A DNA stretch of 64,000 nt from an uncultured Pseudomonadota bacterium (GTDB lineage Bacteria > Pseudomonadota > Gammaproteobacteria > Steroidobacterales > Steroidobacteraceae). A program made the translations under genes and the position numbers. The stretch is taken from positions 39,989-103,988 of the forward strand of contig CAIKZZ010000010.1 in assembly GCA_903832085.1 (NCBI GenBank), read 5' to 3'. A model generated the notes under the pieces. The model was not told where the DNA came from and did not search any database. It saw only the letters and a list, made by a program, of their open reading frames with translations. How positions within the stretch are numbered: position 1 is the stretch's first letter; each line of letters begins with the position of its first letter. Positions 25,702 through 36,600 of this stretch are shown piece by piece.

Positions 25702-26811
25702 GTGAAAACTCGCGCTGCAATTGCGTACGCTGCTGGCAAACCATTAGAAGTCGTCACCTTAGACCTTGATGGGCCAAAGGCCGGCGAGGTGCTCATTGAG
25801 CTCAAAGCCACAGGCGTCTGCCACACGGATGAATTTACGCGCTCAGGCGCGGACCCAGAAGGCCTGTTCCCCGTCATCTTCGGCCACGAAGGCGCTGGTA
25901 TTGTTGTGGATGTGGGACCCGGTGTACGGTCAGTCAAAAAGGGCGACCACGTCATTCCTCTCTACACACCCGAGTGCCGTGAATGCAAAAGTTGCACGTC
26001 GCACAAAACCAACCTATGCACAGCAATCCGCGCCACTCAAGGCAAGGGCGTCATGCCAGATGGCACCTCCCGCTTTTCAATTGGCGGTGAAAAAGTCCAC
26101 CACTATATGGGTTGCTCAACGTTTTCGAATTACACAGTCATGCCAGAAATTGCGGTTGCTAAAATCCGTGAAGACGCTCCTTTCGATAAGGTGTGCTATA
26201 TCGGCTGTGGCGTCACCACCGGTATAGGCGCAGTGATTAACACTGCAAAAGTGGAACCCGGTGCCAATGTTGTTGTATTTGGTCTTGGCGGCATCGGGCT
26301 CAATGTCATACAGGGCGCCCGCCTTGCAGGAGCCAACAAAATCATCGGCGTCGATGTCAATCCGAAGCGTAAGGCGCTCGCTGAAACTTTTGGGATGACC
26401 CATTTTGTGAATCCCAAGGAGGTTGAGGGCGATTTAGTCGCCTATATCGTTTCCTTAACTGATGGCGGCGCTGACTATAGTTTCGAATGCGTAGGCAATG
26501 TGGACTTGATGCGGCAAGCTCTTGAGTGCTGCCACCGTGGCTGGGGTGAATCAATCATCATCGGGGTTGCAGGCGCGGGCCAAGAAATCAAAACTCGCCC
26601 CTTTCAGCTGGTGACCGGTCGGGTTTGGAAAGGTACTGCGTTTGGTGGCGCCCGCGGCCGTACCGATGTACCGAAAATCGTCGACTGGTACATGGATGGC
26701 AAAATCTCCATCGATCCTTTAATCACACACGTGATGCCGCTAGAGCAGATCAACACGGCATTTGATCTCATGCACTCAGGCGATTCGATCCGCAGCGTTG
26801 TGACGTACTAA
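25702..26811 (+). CDS. frmA: S-(hydroxymethyl)glutathione dehydrogenase / class III alcohol dehydrogenase
   Basis: 369 residues, the normal length for class III ADH. It oxidises S-hydroxymethylglutathione (formaldehyde plus glutathione) with NAD+. Visible features: catalytic zinc CHTDEF and GHEGAG; structural zinc cysteines in CRECKSC...[14 protein letters not shown] (NAD Rossmann) and [17 protein letters not shown] near the end. The GTG at 25702 has AGGA upstream and starts at the conserved [16 protein letters not shown]; the frame is open upstream only because it overlaps the Rieske gene antisense. The divergent position to two Rieske oxygenases fits formaldehyde removal during demethylation. 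Confidence 0.92.
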   Translation: MKTRAAIAYAAGKPLEVVTLDLDGPKAGEVLIELKATGVCHTDEFTRSGADPEGLFPVIFGHEGAGIVVDVGPGVRSVKKGDHVIPLYTPECRECKSCTSHKTNLCTAIRATQGKGVMPDGTSRFSIGGEKVHHYMGCSTFSNYTVMPEIAVAKIREDAPFDKVCYIGCGVTTGIGAVINTAKVEPGANVVVFGLGGIGLNVIQGARLAGANKIIGVDVNPKRKALAETFGMTHFVNPKEVEGDLVAYIVSLTDGGADYSFECVGNVDLMRQALECCHRGWGESIIIGVAGAGQEIKTRPFQLVTGRVWKGTAFGGARGRTDVPKIVDWYMDGKISIDPLITHVMPLEQINTAFDLMHSGDSIRSVVTY

Positions 26812-26817
26812 ATCGAG

Positions 26818-26854
26818 CGCTACCCACATCACATAGTCTGTGATGTTGGTAGCG
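26818..26854. terminator. Bidirectional hairpin between convergent frmA and TonB receptor
   Basis: Two 16-base arms (CGCTACCCACATCACA and its complement with one mismatch) around a 5-base loop, placed between the two convergent stops. There is no T-tract, but the stem is unusually long and well placed for termination in both directions. Confidence 0.6.
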
Positions 26855-26868
26855 AGCGGCACAGACGC

Positions 26869-29439
26869 TTAATGCCCGCTACCACCAAACCGGTAACTGA
26901 TCTGTAGACCCAGCGTCCGCGGCCGATTCACAGTGTTGGCCTTCACGAACTGACCATAGTTCGACGATAAAATTGCCCGCGTATCACTTAGGTTCTGTCC
27001 ATAAATCTGCATCGACCAATCATCTTTGGATACGCCAAGCGACGCGTCGTACGTTGTCCACGGTAAATTGTCGAACACAATCGAATTTCCCTGCAACGTA
27101 GTCGATAAATGATCCGTCGTTGAGAATGAGTGCGCCTGATGCACGGCTGCGACCTGCCAAAACGCCTGATAATCACCAAACGCAAATTCGTAGCGCACGC
27201 GAATATTGCCCTGAAAGGGCGGCGAGTTTGCTAGCGGCGAGCCTAAGGTGCCGAATGGATTCACAATGTTAATCGGCTGACCAGTCTGTGGGTCCACCAA
27301 CGCGAGAGTCTTCACAACTGCGCTCGTGTTCCAGGCAGCTGAAGCGTTTAAGGTTAAACCATGCGTCACGCGCGCGACCACAGACGATTCAAAGCCACGC
27401 ACACGATAGCTCGGTCCGTTCGTGGTAAAGATCAAATTACCCGTGACGCCTGGATCGAAAATGGAAATCTGCGTGTCTTTCCAATCTTCCTGATAAATCG
27501 CACCATTGACCTGCAAGCGATGGTTAAGCCACTCGGTTTTCCAACCAAGCTCGTTGTTCAACAGCACGTCAGGGGCATACGCGAGCGGTGGCGTAAATAG
27601 CCCGTAGATCGGTGAGCCGGGCTGAATCACTGACTGAGCACGATTAAAGCCGCCCGGGCGAAAGCCTTGGCTCCACGTGTAGTAGGCCAAAATATCGGGC
27701 GTTACATGCCATGACAAGTTCGCGCGACTACGAAAGCCGCTGTAGGTCGTGTGCAGGTTCTTCGCATCGAGATTGTTGCCATTCGACTGTGGCGGACCAC
27801 AGGGCGACGTTGGTATGCCGCCGTTGTACGGCCCGTAAATTTCACAGCCAAAGCTACCTGCGTTTGACCCCACTTCGAAGTTCTCAGTACGGTAATAGCG
27901 CGTACCTAAGGTCAGCGTGAGTGTTTTGGGTATGACATCAATATCCACCGAGCCAAAGGCTGCGGATTGCTTGTAGCCACGCGTGATGTCATCAAAAAAC
28001 ATGTCTCCCGCTTGACGCGTGTTTGGGTTCGACGAAGTCGTCCCAGCAGGTGGCGCAATCGGCACAAAATGAGGGCTACTGCCGTAGTGCCAGTCAGCCA
28101 GCTCACTAATTTTATAGTTTTCCCAGAACACACCACCCACTGCGCGCACCCGCCAGTCATCCGGCGTACTTAAACGCATTTCGTGGCTCTGATGGGTCGC
28201 ATGCTCTGTGTCCGTCCAAAATGCACTTGGCGAATAGCATTGACCTGCTGAACCTGCGGTTGGAACACCACCGACAAAAGGATATCCCGGATAATCGCAC
28301 TGGTAATACCCGTCATACACCGCACGCGCATAGTTGGTGTAATCCTGCTGCTGCGACACATTGCGGGTCAGGTAGCCACCCGTGTACACGAATTTCAATT
28401 GATCAATGCGACCATTGATCGTCAGCGCCGTGCTTTCAAACCTGTCTTTATTGAAAGACGGGTTGTATAACTGTACCGACAGGTCCGGTAGCGCAGTGCC
28501 AAGCCCATCATAGGCCTCAGACCAGAACACACCTTGTGAATTCAGGTCTTGATATGACTGGGCCAGCAACACATTCCAATCATCATTAATCTTGTATAGA
28601 CCCGAAACCCGCAACCCCTGGTACGTCACGGGATTGATGGCATCTGCCGCAATGGCGTAATTATTAATCGTCGGGCTCGCTGGTACCACGCCGCCGAAGT
28701 AATTAACGACGACCTTGTCGGTCGGGGCACGGGCAAATGTGCCTGGAATATTATTGATGTAACCGCCGCGCTGATCGTTGTAAACCACCGCACGTACCGC
28801 AAACTTGTCGGCAATCAATGGCAGGTTGAGCATGACATCAACGTTGGCGCTGGCGTTACCATGCGCGGTCACCGCATAGCCTGCATTCACAGCACCTTCG
28901 GTCACGTTAATTTTTGGTTTATTGGTAATGTAGCGCACGACACCCGCTTCGGCGCCGGCACCAAATAATGTTCCCTGCGGACCTTCGAGCACTTCGACGC
29001 GCTCAAGATCAGCGGCATAAATATCCAGATTGCGTCCAGGCAACTGACCCGACTGGTCATCGATATACACGGCGACTGTTGGAAAGCTGCCGACCGCACC
29101 AACGCCCTGCTCGCCCTGATTGCCGGTGGACAATCCACGCATATAGACTTCGCTCCGACCAGGACCTGCGCCTGCTGAAGTCACGTTCGGCAGGTATTTC
29201 ACGTAATCATCAAACGTTGTGACATTTAACTGCATCAGCGTTTCGGCGGTCAGCGCCTGAACGGTAATAGGCACGTCCTGAATATTTTCTGAACGACGCT
29301 GGGCCGTAACCACGATATCTGCGATCTGGTCGGAGTCAGCGACTCCAGCCGCAGTTGCGGCAGAGGCAACCGATGCAGAAACCGCATGTACAGCTAAAAT
29401 AGTTACTACAGCGACGGACAACTGACGATTCGTTTTCAT
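26869..29439 (-). CDS. TonB-dependent receptor (FecA/IroN-like barrel)
   Basis: 856 residues. Signal sequence, then a short IADIVVTAQRRSENIQDVPITVQALTAE stretch (TonB box and start of plug), the plug motifs RGLSTG and VEVLEGPQGTLFGAGAEAGV, and a long barrel ending in LGLQISYRFGGSGH. The subtype resembles receptors for plant or steroid-like small molecules in Sphingomonas-type genomes. ATG 29439 with AAGG 5 bases upstream is chosen; the 74-codon extension is unlike a signal peptide. It precedes the demethylation genes and presumably imports their substrate across the outer membrane. Confidence 0.9.
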   Translation of the reverse strand: MKTNRQLSVAVVTILAVHAVSASVASAATAAGVADSDQIADIVVTAQRRSENIQDVPITVQALTAETLMQLNVTTFDDYVKYLPNVTSAGAGPGRSEVYMRGLSTGNQGEQGVGAVGSFPTVAVYIDDQSGQLPGRNLDIYAADLERVEVLEGPQGTLFGAGAEAGVVRYITNKPKINVTEGAVNAGYAVTAHGNASANVDVMLNLPLIADKFAVRAVVYNDQRGGYINNIPGTFARAPTDKVVVNYFGGVVPASPTINNYAIAADAINPVTYQGLRVSGLYKINDDWNVLLAQSYQDLNSQGVFWSEAYDGLGTALPDLSVQLYNPSFNKDRFESTALTINGRIDQLKFVYTGGYLTRNVSQQQDYTNYARAVYDGYYQCDYPGYPFVGGVPTAGSAGQCYSPSAFWTDTEHATHQSHEMRLSTPDDWRVRAVGGVFWENYKISELADWHYGSSPHFVPIAPPAGTTSSNPNTRQAGDMFFDDITRGYKQSAAFGSVDIDVIPKTLTLTLGTRYYRTENFEVGSNAGSFGCEIYGPYNGGIPTSPCGPPQSNGNNLDAKNLHTTYSGFRSRANLSWHVTPDILAYYTWSQGFRPGGFNRAQSVIQPGSPIYGLFTPPLAYAPDVLLNNELGWKTEWLNHRLQVNGAIYQEDWKDTQISIFDPGVTGNLIFTTNGPSYRVRGFESSVVARVTHGLTLNASAAWNTSAVVKTLALVDPQTGQPINIVNPFGTLGSPLANSPPFQGNIRVRYEFAFGDYQAFWQVAAVHQAHSFSTTDHLSTTLQGNSIVFDNLPWTTYDASLGVSKDDWSMQIYGQNLSDTRAILSSNYGQFVKANTVNRPRTLGLQISYRFGGSGH

Positions 29440-29536
29440 GTGCCTTATCCCCTCGCGCGGGCTTAAACCTGCGTCATTGTTAGATGCTTCAACCACCTGC
29501 ATTGTCCACTTTTTTAAGACTTCGTAAACCCCTCGT

Positions 29537-30811
29537 TTATGCGAGAGTCTTTTGTCGATCGGCATCGATCCAAAGCCACGCGACTCCTGCAAGAATGGCA
29601 AAGACGGCGCCCGAGAAAAAAGCGCCACTCCAAAGGCCAGCACCCGACAACAAGCCCACAATCGGCTGGCTAACTAGCCCCCCTAAGTTTGCTCCAGTAT
29701 TCAGAACTCCGGTCGCCGCTCCGGTATCGACCCGCGCCACCCGCATCGCAGCAGCCCAGTAGGGACCTTCATTCAGTTCCACCGCCAAAAACGCGAGCGA
29801 TAAGGCGGCCACTGCAGCATAGGGAGTCGCGACATGCGTCGTGAGTAGCAGTAAAAGTCCCGCTGTAGGCAACGAGAGCATCGGCACCAACCGATAGCCC
29901 CAACGCGCACCAAAGCGTTCAGCCAGCCAATCCGCCAACCCGCCACCGATACCCGCACCAATACCGGCACCGACCCACGGCAGCGCGCCGACCAAGCCGC
30001 TCTCCAGGCCACTGAAATGCCTAACCTGCACCAAATACAAAAACGACCAAAAACTAATGAGATAAAACGCGTAGTTCATCGCACAGTACGATGCCGTTAA
30101 TAAGGCAATGTCGCGGTTACCTATGATTCCAGCCAGACGGCGTAGGGTCATAGGCGGTGGTTGACCACCGTCCTCAATTACCTCAGCGCGTTCGTCTGCC
30201 GTGACGCTCGGATGCTCGCGTGGCGTATCACGCCCATACCAAGCCCAAAACACCGTCAGCAAGAAAACCGGCACACCCACCCACAACAAAGCGCCTTGCC
30301 AGCCAAAGTGTTCCGTCAACACCACGATAAACACTGGGGTTATTGCGCCCCCTAAGTTCATAAAGGAGGACACCGCACCATTCACCAAGGCCCAGCGCCG
30401 TGGTGGAAACCATTTCTCGGCCACAACCGCAAACACTGGAAACACCGGACCTTGAGAGAGCCCCAAAGTCGCCTGACTCACGAGCAATCCGATAAAAAGC
30501 GTCCCACCCGCCAGCAACATGGGCAGCACAGGTGTTGCAAGCGTTGCAAGCAATCCGACCACACCCACGAGCACGTACGTCCATCGTCCACCAAGGCGCT
30601 GGCCCAACAAACCACCTGGTAGCTGAGCAATGGCATAAGCAGCAGTGAAGGATGCATTCAACCATGCGATCTGCATCTGCGTCAGATGTAAGGCAGGCAT
30701 GATGTGATCTGCCGCTACGGCCACGCTTTGCCGCTGGATGTAAGACATCATCGCAAAAGAGGACATCAATACAAAAATCCACCAACGAACGCGGATTTTC
30801 TTATGTGCCAT
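29537..30811 (-). CDS. MFS transporter (ACS / hexuronate-like family)
   Basis: 424 residues with twelve predicted helices. The MSYIQRQSVAVAADHIMPALHLTQMQIAWL start and GGLLGQRLGGRW, the MFS A-motif after TM2, place it in the anion:cation symporter branch. GGAGG 6 bases upstream fixes the ATG at 30811; the 20 extra codons upstream are not conserved-looking. It lies 74 bases from the DMGDH-like gene on the same strand and about 100 bases upstream of the TonB receptor, so the three probably form one transport-and-catabolism operon. Substrate unknown; a carboxylate such as a betaine is plausible. Confidence 0.86.
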   Translation of the reverse strand: MAHKKIRVRWWIFVLMSSFAMMSYIQRQSVAVAADHIMPALHLTQMQIAWLNASFTAAYAIAQLPGGLLGQRLGGRWTYVLVGVVGLLATLATPVLPMLLAGGTLFIGLLVSQATLGLSQGPVFPVFAVVAEKWFPPRRWALVNGAVSSFMNLGGAITPVFIVVLTEHFGWQGALLWVGVPVFLLTVFWAWYGRDTPREHPSVTADERAEVIEDGGQPPPMTLRRLAGIIGNRDIALLTASYCAMNYAFYLISFWSFLYLVQVRHFSGLESGLVGALPWVGAGIGAGIGGGLADWLAERFGARWGYRLVPMLSLPTAGLLLLLTTHVATPYAAVAALSLAFLAVELNEGPYWAAAMRVARVDTGAATGVLNTGANLGGLVSQPIVGLLSGAGLWSGAFFSGAVFAILAGVAWLWIDADRQKTLA

Positions 30812-30885
30812 TGATGCCTCCAGAAAAGCAAACCTGCAGCCGCAGCAACCCAATCGATGCAGGCTGCACAAAGGACACGGGCGCG

Positions 30886-33303
30886 CTAGCTACGCAACTT
30901 CATACCACGCGGATCATATGGTGGCTCTAACAGTAGCCGCGCGGGACGCCGCACACCGACCACGTGAACTTCCAATGAGTGTGGCGCGTGCACCAAATGC
31001 GTATCGACAAAACCAAGCGCGAGACTCTGTTGCACATGATGCCCATAGGCGCCTGAGGTCACAAAGCCGACTTTCTTTGCGCCCAACCAAATGGGCTCAA
31101 ATCCCGTCACATCAGCATCGAGCGCCTCAATCGCAAGCAAGCATAACGTTTGCTCAGGGAGAGTCTCGCGCGCGGCCAGCGCCGCCGCACGACCAATGAA
31201 ATCACCCTTATTCCAATCGATAAACCGATCAAGCCCCGTCATGGCTGGCGTATAGGCTTGCGAAAATTCCAGCGACCACACGCCGTAACCTTTCTCAAGT
31301 CGCAAGCTATCCTGAGCAGACGTCCCTATAGGCGCCAATCCCAATGGCCCACCCATCTCCATGAGTGCAGCCCACAGCGCCCGTTGCTGTATAGCCGGTA
31401 CAGTAATTTCGTAACCAAGTTCACCTGTTAACGATAAGCGCGCGACAATGGCCTGCGTGGGCCCAACGTCAAGTGCACGGCAACCCATAAAAGGCAGCGC
31501 CGCGTGACTGACATCGGCAGGTGTCAAGCGGGCAAGAATGTCGCGCGATCGAGGCCCGGATAGCGAAAAGCCCAACCAGCTCTCTGACAAATTCTCGATG
31601 TGTACACCCGCGGCGGGTAGATGCTCACGAAACCACCGCAGATGCCACTCCTGCAAATAGTACGAGCCCACCAACCAATATCGGTTTGGTGCGAGGCAGG
31701 TCACCGAAAGATCCCCCATTAATTTGCCGCTCGGCGCCAACATCGGCGCGAGCTTCAGTCGCCCCACATCAGGCAGCCGATTCGCAAGCATTCGATCAAG
31801 CCACGCTGCGGCGCCTGATCCACTAACCTCATAGCGGGCATAGACGGCTGTATCGAGCAAGCCCGCCGCATGACGGGTCGCCTTCACCTCAGCCGCAATA
31901 ATCGCGTGCGCGTTTGAGCGCTTCAAGGCAGGCTCTTCCACAAAGGCGGTGTCGCCACCTGCAAAGTGCTTAGGCGTCTCCATACCAAAAACGACTGTAA
32001 ATTGAGCACCTAGTGCTTTTTGCGCATCATAACTAGGCGTCATCTTCAGTGGGCGACCTGCCGGCAGCTCTTCATTTGGATATGCCATAACAAAGCGCCG
32101 CGCGTAAAACTGTGCGGTCGTATCGCGTAAATACCTGTCATTGCTGGCATAAGAACCGTAGCGCGCCACATCCATGCCAAAAATGTCATGCCCAGGATCG
32201 CCGTCCACCATCCAATTGGATAGCACCAATCCAATAGCACCACCTTGGGAAAAACCAGACATGCAACCGCAGGCAGTCCAAAAATTACGCAAGCCAGGCA
32301 CAGGCCCCACCAACGGATTGCCATCTGGCGTAAAGGTGAATGCACCATTAACCCATTTACGGATGCCAGCTTCCTGCAAACTCGGGAAGCGCGCAAAACC
32401 AATGGACAGCTCGTCGCTAATCCGATCGATCTCTTCAGGAATTAACTCCATTCCGTAATCCCACTCAGCGCCTTCAGTCTTCCAGTGCCGTGGATTACGT
32501 TCATAAACGCCTAACAAAATCCCCTTGCGCTCTTGCTGCAGGTAGGTGAAACCCTCTAAATCAGTCACGCATGGCATGTCGTCCTTGCGCGCAACGAGAT
32601 AAGGCAAATCACCGGTAATCAGATAATGGTGCTGCATTGGAGTGAGCGGCAAATCCACACCCACCATACGCCCCACGCGACGCGCCCAGAGGCCAGCCGC
32701 ATTCACCACATGCTCAGCGGTTACTCGTCCATGCTCTGTCTCTAACTGCCAATGACCATTGGGCAACTGTTGAATCGCAACCACACGATTACGCAAAATT
32801 ACCTCAGCACCACGCTTGCGCGCGGCCCCCGCAAAAGCATGCGTAGCTCCGTGTGGATCCATCCAACCCTCGTGCGGATCGAATAACCCACCGAGCACCC
32901 CCTCTGGTTCAACGATTGGACAGTCCGCGACTATTTCATCGCGAGTTGCAAGGCGCGCGCCGATCCCCAGCGTCTCATAAATAGCCGCCTCGGCCTGCAA
33001 CCACTCCCAACGCTCAGGCGTCGTCGCTAGACTGTAGCCACCAGGCATGTGCATACCAACATGCTGTCCGCTCTCAGCTTCTACCTGCGCATACAGTTTG
33101 ATGGTGTAGGACTGTAATGCTGCGATGTTGGGGTCATCATTCAACACATGGAAACCAGCCGCGGCATGCCAAGTAGAGCCAGCAGTCAACTCCGCACGCT
33201 CGATCAATGCGACATCGGTCCAACCACGCAGGGTGAGGTGATACAAAACGCTCGCGCCGACAATGCCGCCGCCAATCACCACGACTCGATAATGACTATT
33301 CAC
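30886..33303 (-). CDS. FAD-dependent dimethylglycine/sarcosine dehydrogenase-like protein with GcvT domains
   Basis: 805 residues. N-terminal FAD Rossmann VVVIGGGIVGASVLYHL and a GSTWHAAAG segment carrying the His that binds FAD covalently in DMGDH; a middle FAO_M linker (about 370-430); then GcvT folate-binding and barrel domains (about 440-800). Relatives oxidatively demethylate dimethylglycine or sarcosine, passing the one-carbon unit to tetrahydrofolate or releasing formaldehyde. It is the first gene of the minus run that continues with the MFS and TonB genes. Assignment to a specific amine is not possible by eye. Confidence 0.88.
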   Translation of the reverse strand: MNSHYRVVVIGGGIVGASVLYHLTLRGWTDVALIERAELTAGSTWHAAAGFHVLNDDPNIAALQSYTIKLYAQVEAESGQHVGMHMPGGYSLATTPERWEWLQAEAAIYETLGIGARLATRDEIVADCPIVEPEGVLGGLFDPHEGWMDPHGATHAFAGAARKRGAEVILRNRVVAIQQLPNGHWQLETEHGRVTAEHVVNAAGLWARRVGRMVGVDLPLTPMQHHYLITGDLPYLVARKDDMPCVTDLEGFTYLQQERKGILLGVYERNPRHWKTEGAEWDYGMELIPEEIDRISDELSIGFARFPSLQEAGIRKWVNGAFTFTPDGNPLVGPVPGLRNFWTACGCMSGFSQGGAIGLVLSNWMVDGDPGHDIFGMDVARYGSYASNDRYLRDTTAQFYARRFVMAYPNEELPAGRPLKMTPSYDAQKALGAQFTVVFGMETPKHFAGGDTAFVEEPALKRSNAHAIIAAEVKATRHAAGLLDTAVYARYEVSGSGAAAWLDRMLANRLPDVGRLKLAPMLAPSGKLMGDLSVTCLAPNRYWLVGSYYLQEWHLRWFREHLPAAGVHIENLSESWLGFSLSGPRSRDILARLTPADVSHAALPFMGCRALDVGPTQAIVARLSLTGELGYEITVPAIQQRALWAALMEMGGPLGLAPIGTSAQDSLRLEKGYGVWSLEFSQAYTPAMTGLDRFIDWNKGDFIGRAAALAARETLPEQTLCLLAIEALDADVTGFEPIWLGAKKVGFVTSGAYGHHVQQSLALGFVDTHLVHAPHSLEVHVVGVRRPARLLLEPPYDPRGMKLRS

Positions 33304-33681
33304 GCCCCACCCCTAAGTCCTTCACTTGTTGCCAATTATGCGCGTCAGCCCGCACTGCTGCGAGCCAAGCATGCGTAAAAAAACGCGCCCACTTGGTTCG
33401 CCTCATCGGCCCAAATTGGCAGCGTAAGGAACTGCGCCTCCTTCCAAGCACTAGCGCGCGCAATGCGAAGCTGACAATTTTTGAAAAACGAGCCCTAAAG
33501 GCCTGCCGCAATCCATACTATTTTACTCGCCAATGCAGACATAAGCACCTGTAATACCTTACAATCTATGGCTTGAGTCGCCGATTCACTGGCGCCCGTT
33601 GGGGGCGTGCGCAATGCAAATTTAGTGCTACGCAAAACCGATCGTCCTGACTCACTGTCGCCATGAGAGATTAAGACCGCC
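33304..33681. other. Divergent intergenic region, no gene seen
   Basis: 378 bases between the DMGDH-like gene (minus) and the RND operon (plus). ORFs here are short and unsupported. It contains one weak sigma-70-like pair for the RND operon, CAGACA at 33536 and TACAAT at 33560 with an 18-base spacer. Nothing else is recognised. Confidence 0.4.
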
Positions 33682-36600
33682 ATGTGGATCGTTCGAATAG
33701 CACTGCTGCGCCCGTACACGTTTATCGTGCTGGCAATCTTGATCCTCCTATCTGGGATCCTGTCGATCGTCAGGATGCCAGCTGACATCTTTCCGAACAT
33801 AAACATTCCAGTCGTTGCCGCGGTATGGAGCTATGTAGGTCTACCCCCTGAGGACATGGCCAACCGTATCGTTCTGATTTCGGAACGCAATGCACAGACC
33901 ACTGTTAATGATGTCGAGCACACCGAATCAAATTCGCTGACTGATCGCGGCATCATTAAATACTTTTTCCAGCCGAACGCCAGCGAGGAAATGTCCTACG
34001 CACAGATTACGGGCGTATCCCAAAGCCTCCTGCGTGCCGCGCCACCCGGGACTACCCCGCCATTTATTTTGGCGTACAACGCTTCTACAGTTCCAATTCT
34101 GCAGCTATCACTGTCCAGTGACTCTCTGTCGGAGTCGGAACTATTCGATATCGGCAATAACATCGTACGGCCCACACTCGGCGTCATTCCTGGCGCCTCA
34201 ATGCCATTCCCTTATGGTGGAAAGCAACGGCAAGTTCAGGTTGATCTAAACCCTACCGCACTGCAGGCACTGGGACTCACGGGTCAAGATGTCATCAATG
34301 CGATCGCCGCACAAAATCTGATACTACCGAGCGGAACCCAAAAAGTTGGCGATCTGGAATATTTCGTTGGCGTGAATGCAAGCCCAAAAAATATGCTTGA
34401 GCTCAACGACGTTCCTGTCCGCATGATCAAAGGCGCGATGATTTATGTCCGGGATGTCGCGAACGTACATGACGGCGCGCCCCCGCAAACCAATATTGTG
34501 CGTACCCAAGGCCGCCACGCCACGCTACTAACAGTTCTTAAAAGCGGCAACTTATCAACTCTGGATGTCATCACCAGCATCAAAGCGCAGCTTCCCCATC
34601 TACAATCAATGGCGCCTCCAGAGCTCAAAATAACTCCCATTGGCGATCAGTCAATATTTGTGCGCGCCGCGATTTCAAGTGTTGCGCGCGAGGCCGTCAT
34701 CGCCGCCGTGCTGACGGGTTTGATGATTTTTCTGTTCTTAGGTAGCTGGCGCAGCACCCTTATTATCTCAGTATCAATCCCTTTATCAATTCTCGCCTCT
34801 ATAGCGTGCCTCGCGGCGCTTGGTCAGACGCTTAACATCATGACACTTGGAGGTTTAGCGCTTGCGGTCGGTATTTTAGTAGACGATGCGACCGTGACGA
34901 TCGAAAGCATTAACTGGCACCTTGAGCACTTCCAGCCAGTCGAAGAAGCCATTCTGAACGGCGCTCAACAGATCGCACTGCCGGCGCTCGTTTCCACGCT
35001 CGCTATTTGCATTGTTTTTATTCCGATGTTCATGCTAGTCGGCATTGCCAAGTTTCTATTCGTGCCACTCGCTGAAGCAGTAGTTTTTGCGATGCTTGCT
35101 TCCTACCTGCTGTCGCGCACGCTCGTACCCACTTTGGCTAAATACTTGCTGCAACCACATGGCATTGACAGACCATCAAATCTCTTAATGAATCTACAGG
35201 GTAAATTTGAGGGTGCGTTTGATGCCTTAAGGGAGCGCTATCACACGCTTCTAGCGCTTGCGCTACAAAATTCGGTGAGGATCGTCTATGGCTTCATCGC
35301 ATTTGCAATATTTTCGGCACTGCTTGCTTTTCCCATCGGCAAATACCTTCCCGGCCTAGGCCAAGACTTTTTCCCGAACGTTGACTCGGGCCAAATCAAG
35401 CTACACCTGCGCGCACGTAGTGGCCTGCGCATCGAGGAGACGGCAGCCCTCTGCGATGAGGTAGAAAAGGCAATACACCAATACATTCCAGCGAGTGAGA
35501 TTGACACGATCGTAGACAACATTGGGCTGCCTTATAGCGGCATCAACAATGCCTACAGTACGTCAGCCCCTGTGGGCCCAGGCGATGCGGACATCTACAT
35601 CACACTGAAGGAAGGCCACCATTCTACGACTGACTACATTCGCACCATGCGTCAGGCGTTATCGAATGAATTTCCATCAACGACTTTTTCTTTCCTACCC
35701 GCAGACATCGTCAGCCAGACCCTAAACTTTGGCTTACCAAGCCCGGTGGATGTGCAAATCCTTGGCTTTAACGTGACCGCTAACCGTGAATTAGCCAACC
35801 AGTTGCTGCATAAATTGCACGCAGTCCCCGGACTTGTGGACCTGCGCATTCAACAGACGTACGACCATCCGCAACTCGATGTCACGGTGAATCGCAGCAA
35901 AGCACAGCTGTTTGGTTTAACAGAATTTAATGTGGCGTCAAACGTTCTTTTATCGCTTGCCGGCAGCGTTCAAACCCAACCCTCTTTCTGGGTTGATCAG
36001 AAAAGCGGGACCCAATACGGCGTTGTCGCGCAAACGCCTCAATATCGTCTTGAGACACCAAACGCTCTTGCGATGATACCGATCAGCAATGCCACTGGTG
36101 GCTCAGGCCGGGTACTCGCGGATGTCGCCAGCGTCAGCCATAGCACGAGCCCCGCGGTGGTCAGTCATTATGACTCTCTACCAGTCATCGATATTTTCGG
36201 GACGGTCCAAGATACAGATCTTGGCTATATTTCCGATCAAGTAAATCGCATAGTGAACGAAACAAAAAGCTCGCTACCCCGCGGTACACGCATCGCAGTC
36301 CGCGGCCAAGTGCAGACGATGAAAGCGTCCTTCAACGGGCTCTTGCTAGGTCTCGTTGGCGCTATCATTCTTGTGTACCTGTTGATCGTCATTAACTTCC
36401 AGTCTTGGACCGACCCTTTCATTATTATCACGGCTCTACCTGCGGCACTTGCGGGTATCGTCTGGATGCTTTTCCTGACACACACAACGGTTAGCGTACC
36501 TGCGCTCACTGGTGCCATTATGTGCATGGGTGTCTCGACGGCCAATAGCGTGCTGGTTGTCAGTTTTGCACGGCGCCTGCTCGACGCAGGCAGTACGCCA

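Noticed and set aside
29440..29661. 74-codon extension of the TonB receptor
   Set aside because: No signal peptide there; ATG 29439 has RBS and signal sequence.
33495..33806. Minus ORF over the RND start
   Set aside because: Shadow of the permease N-terminus, no support.
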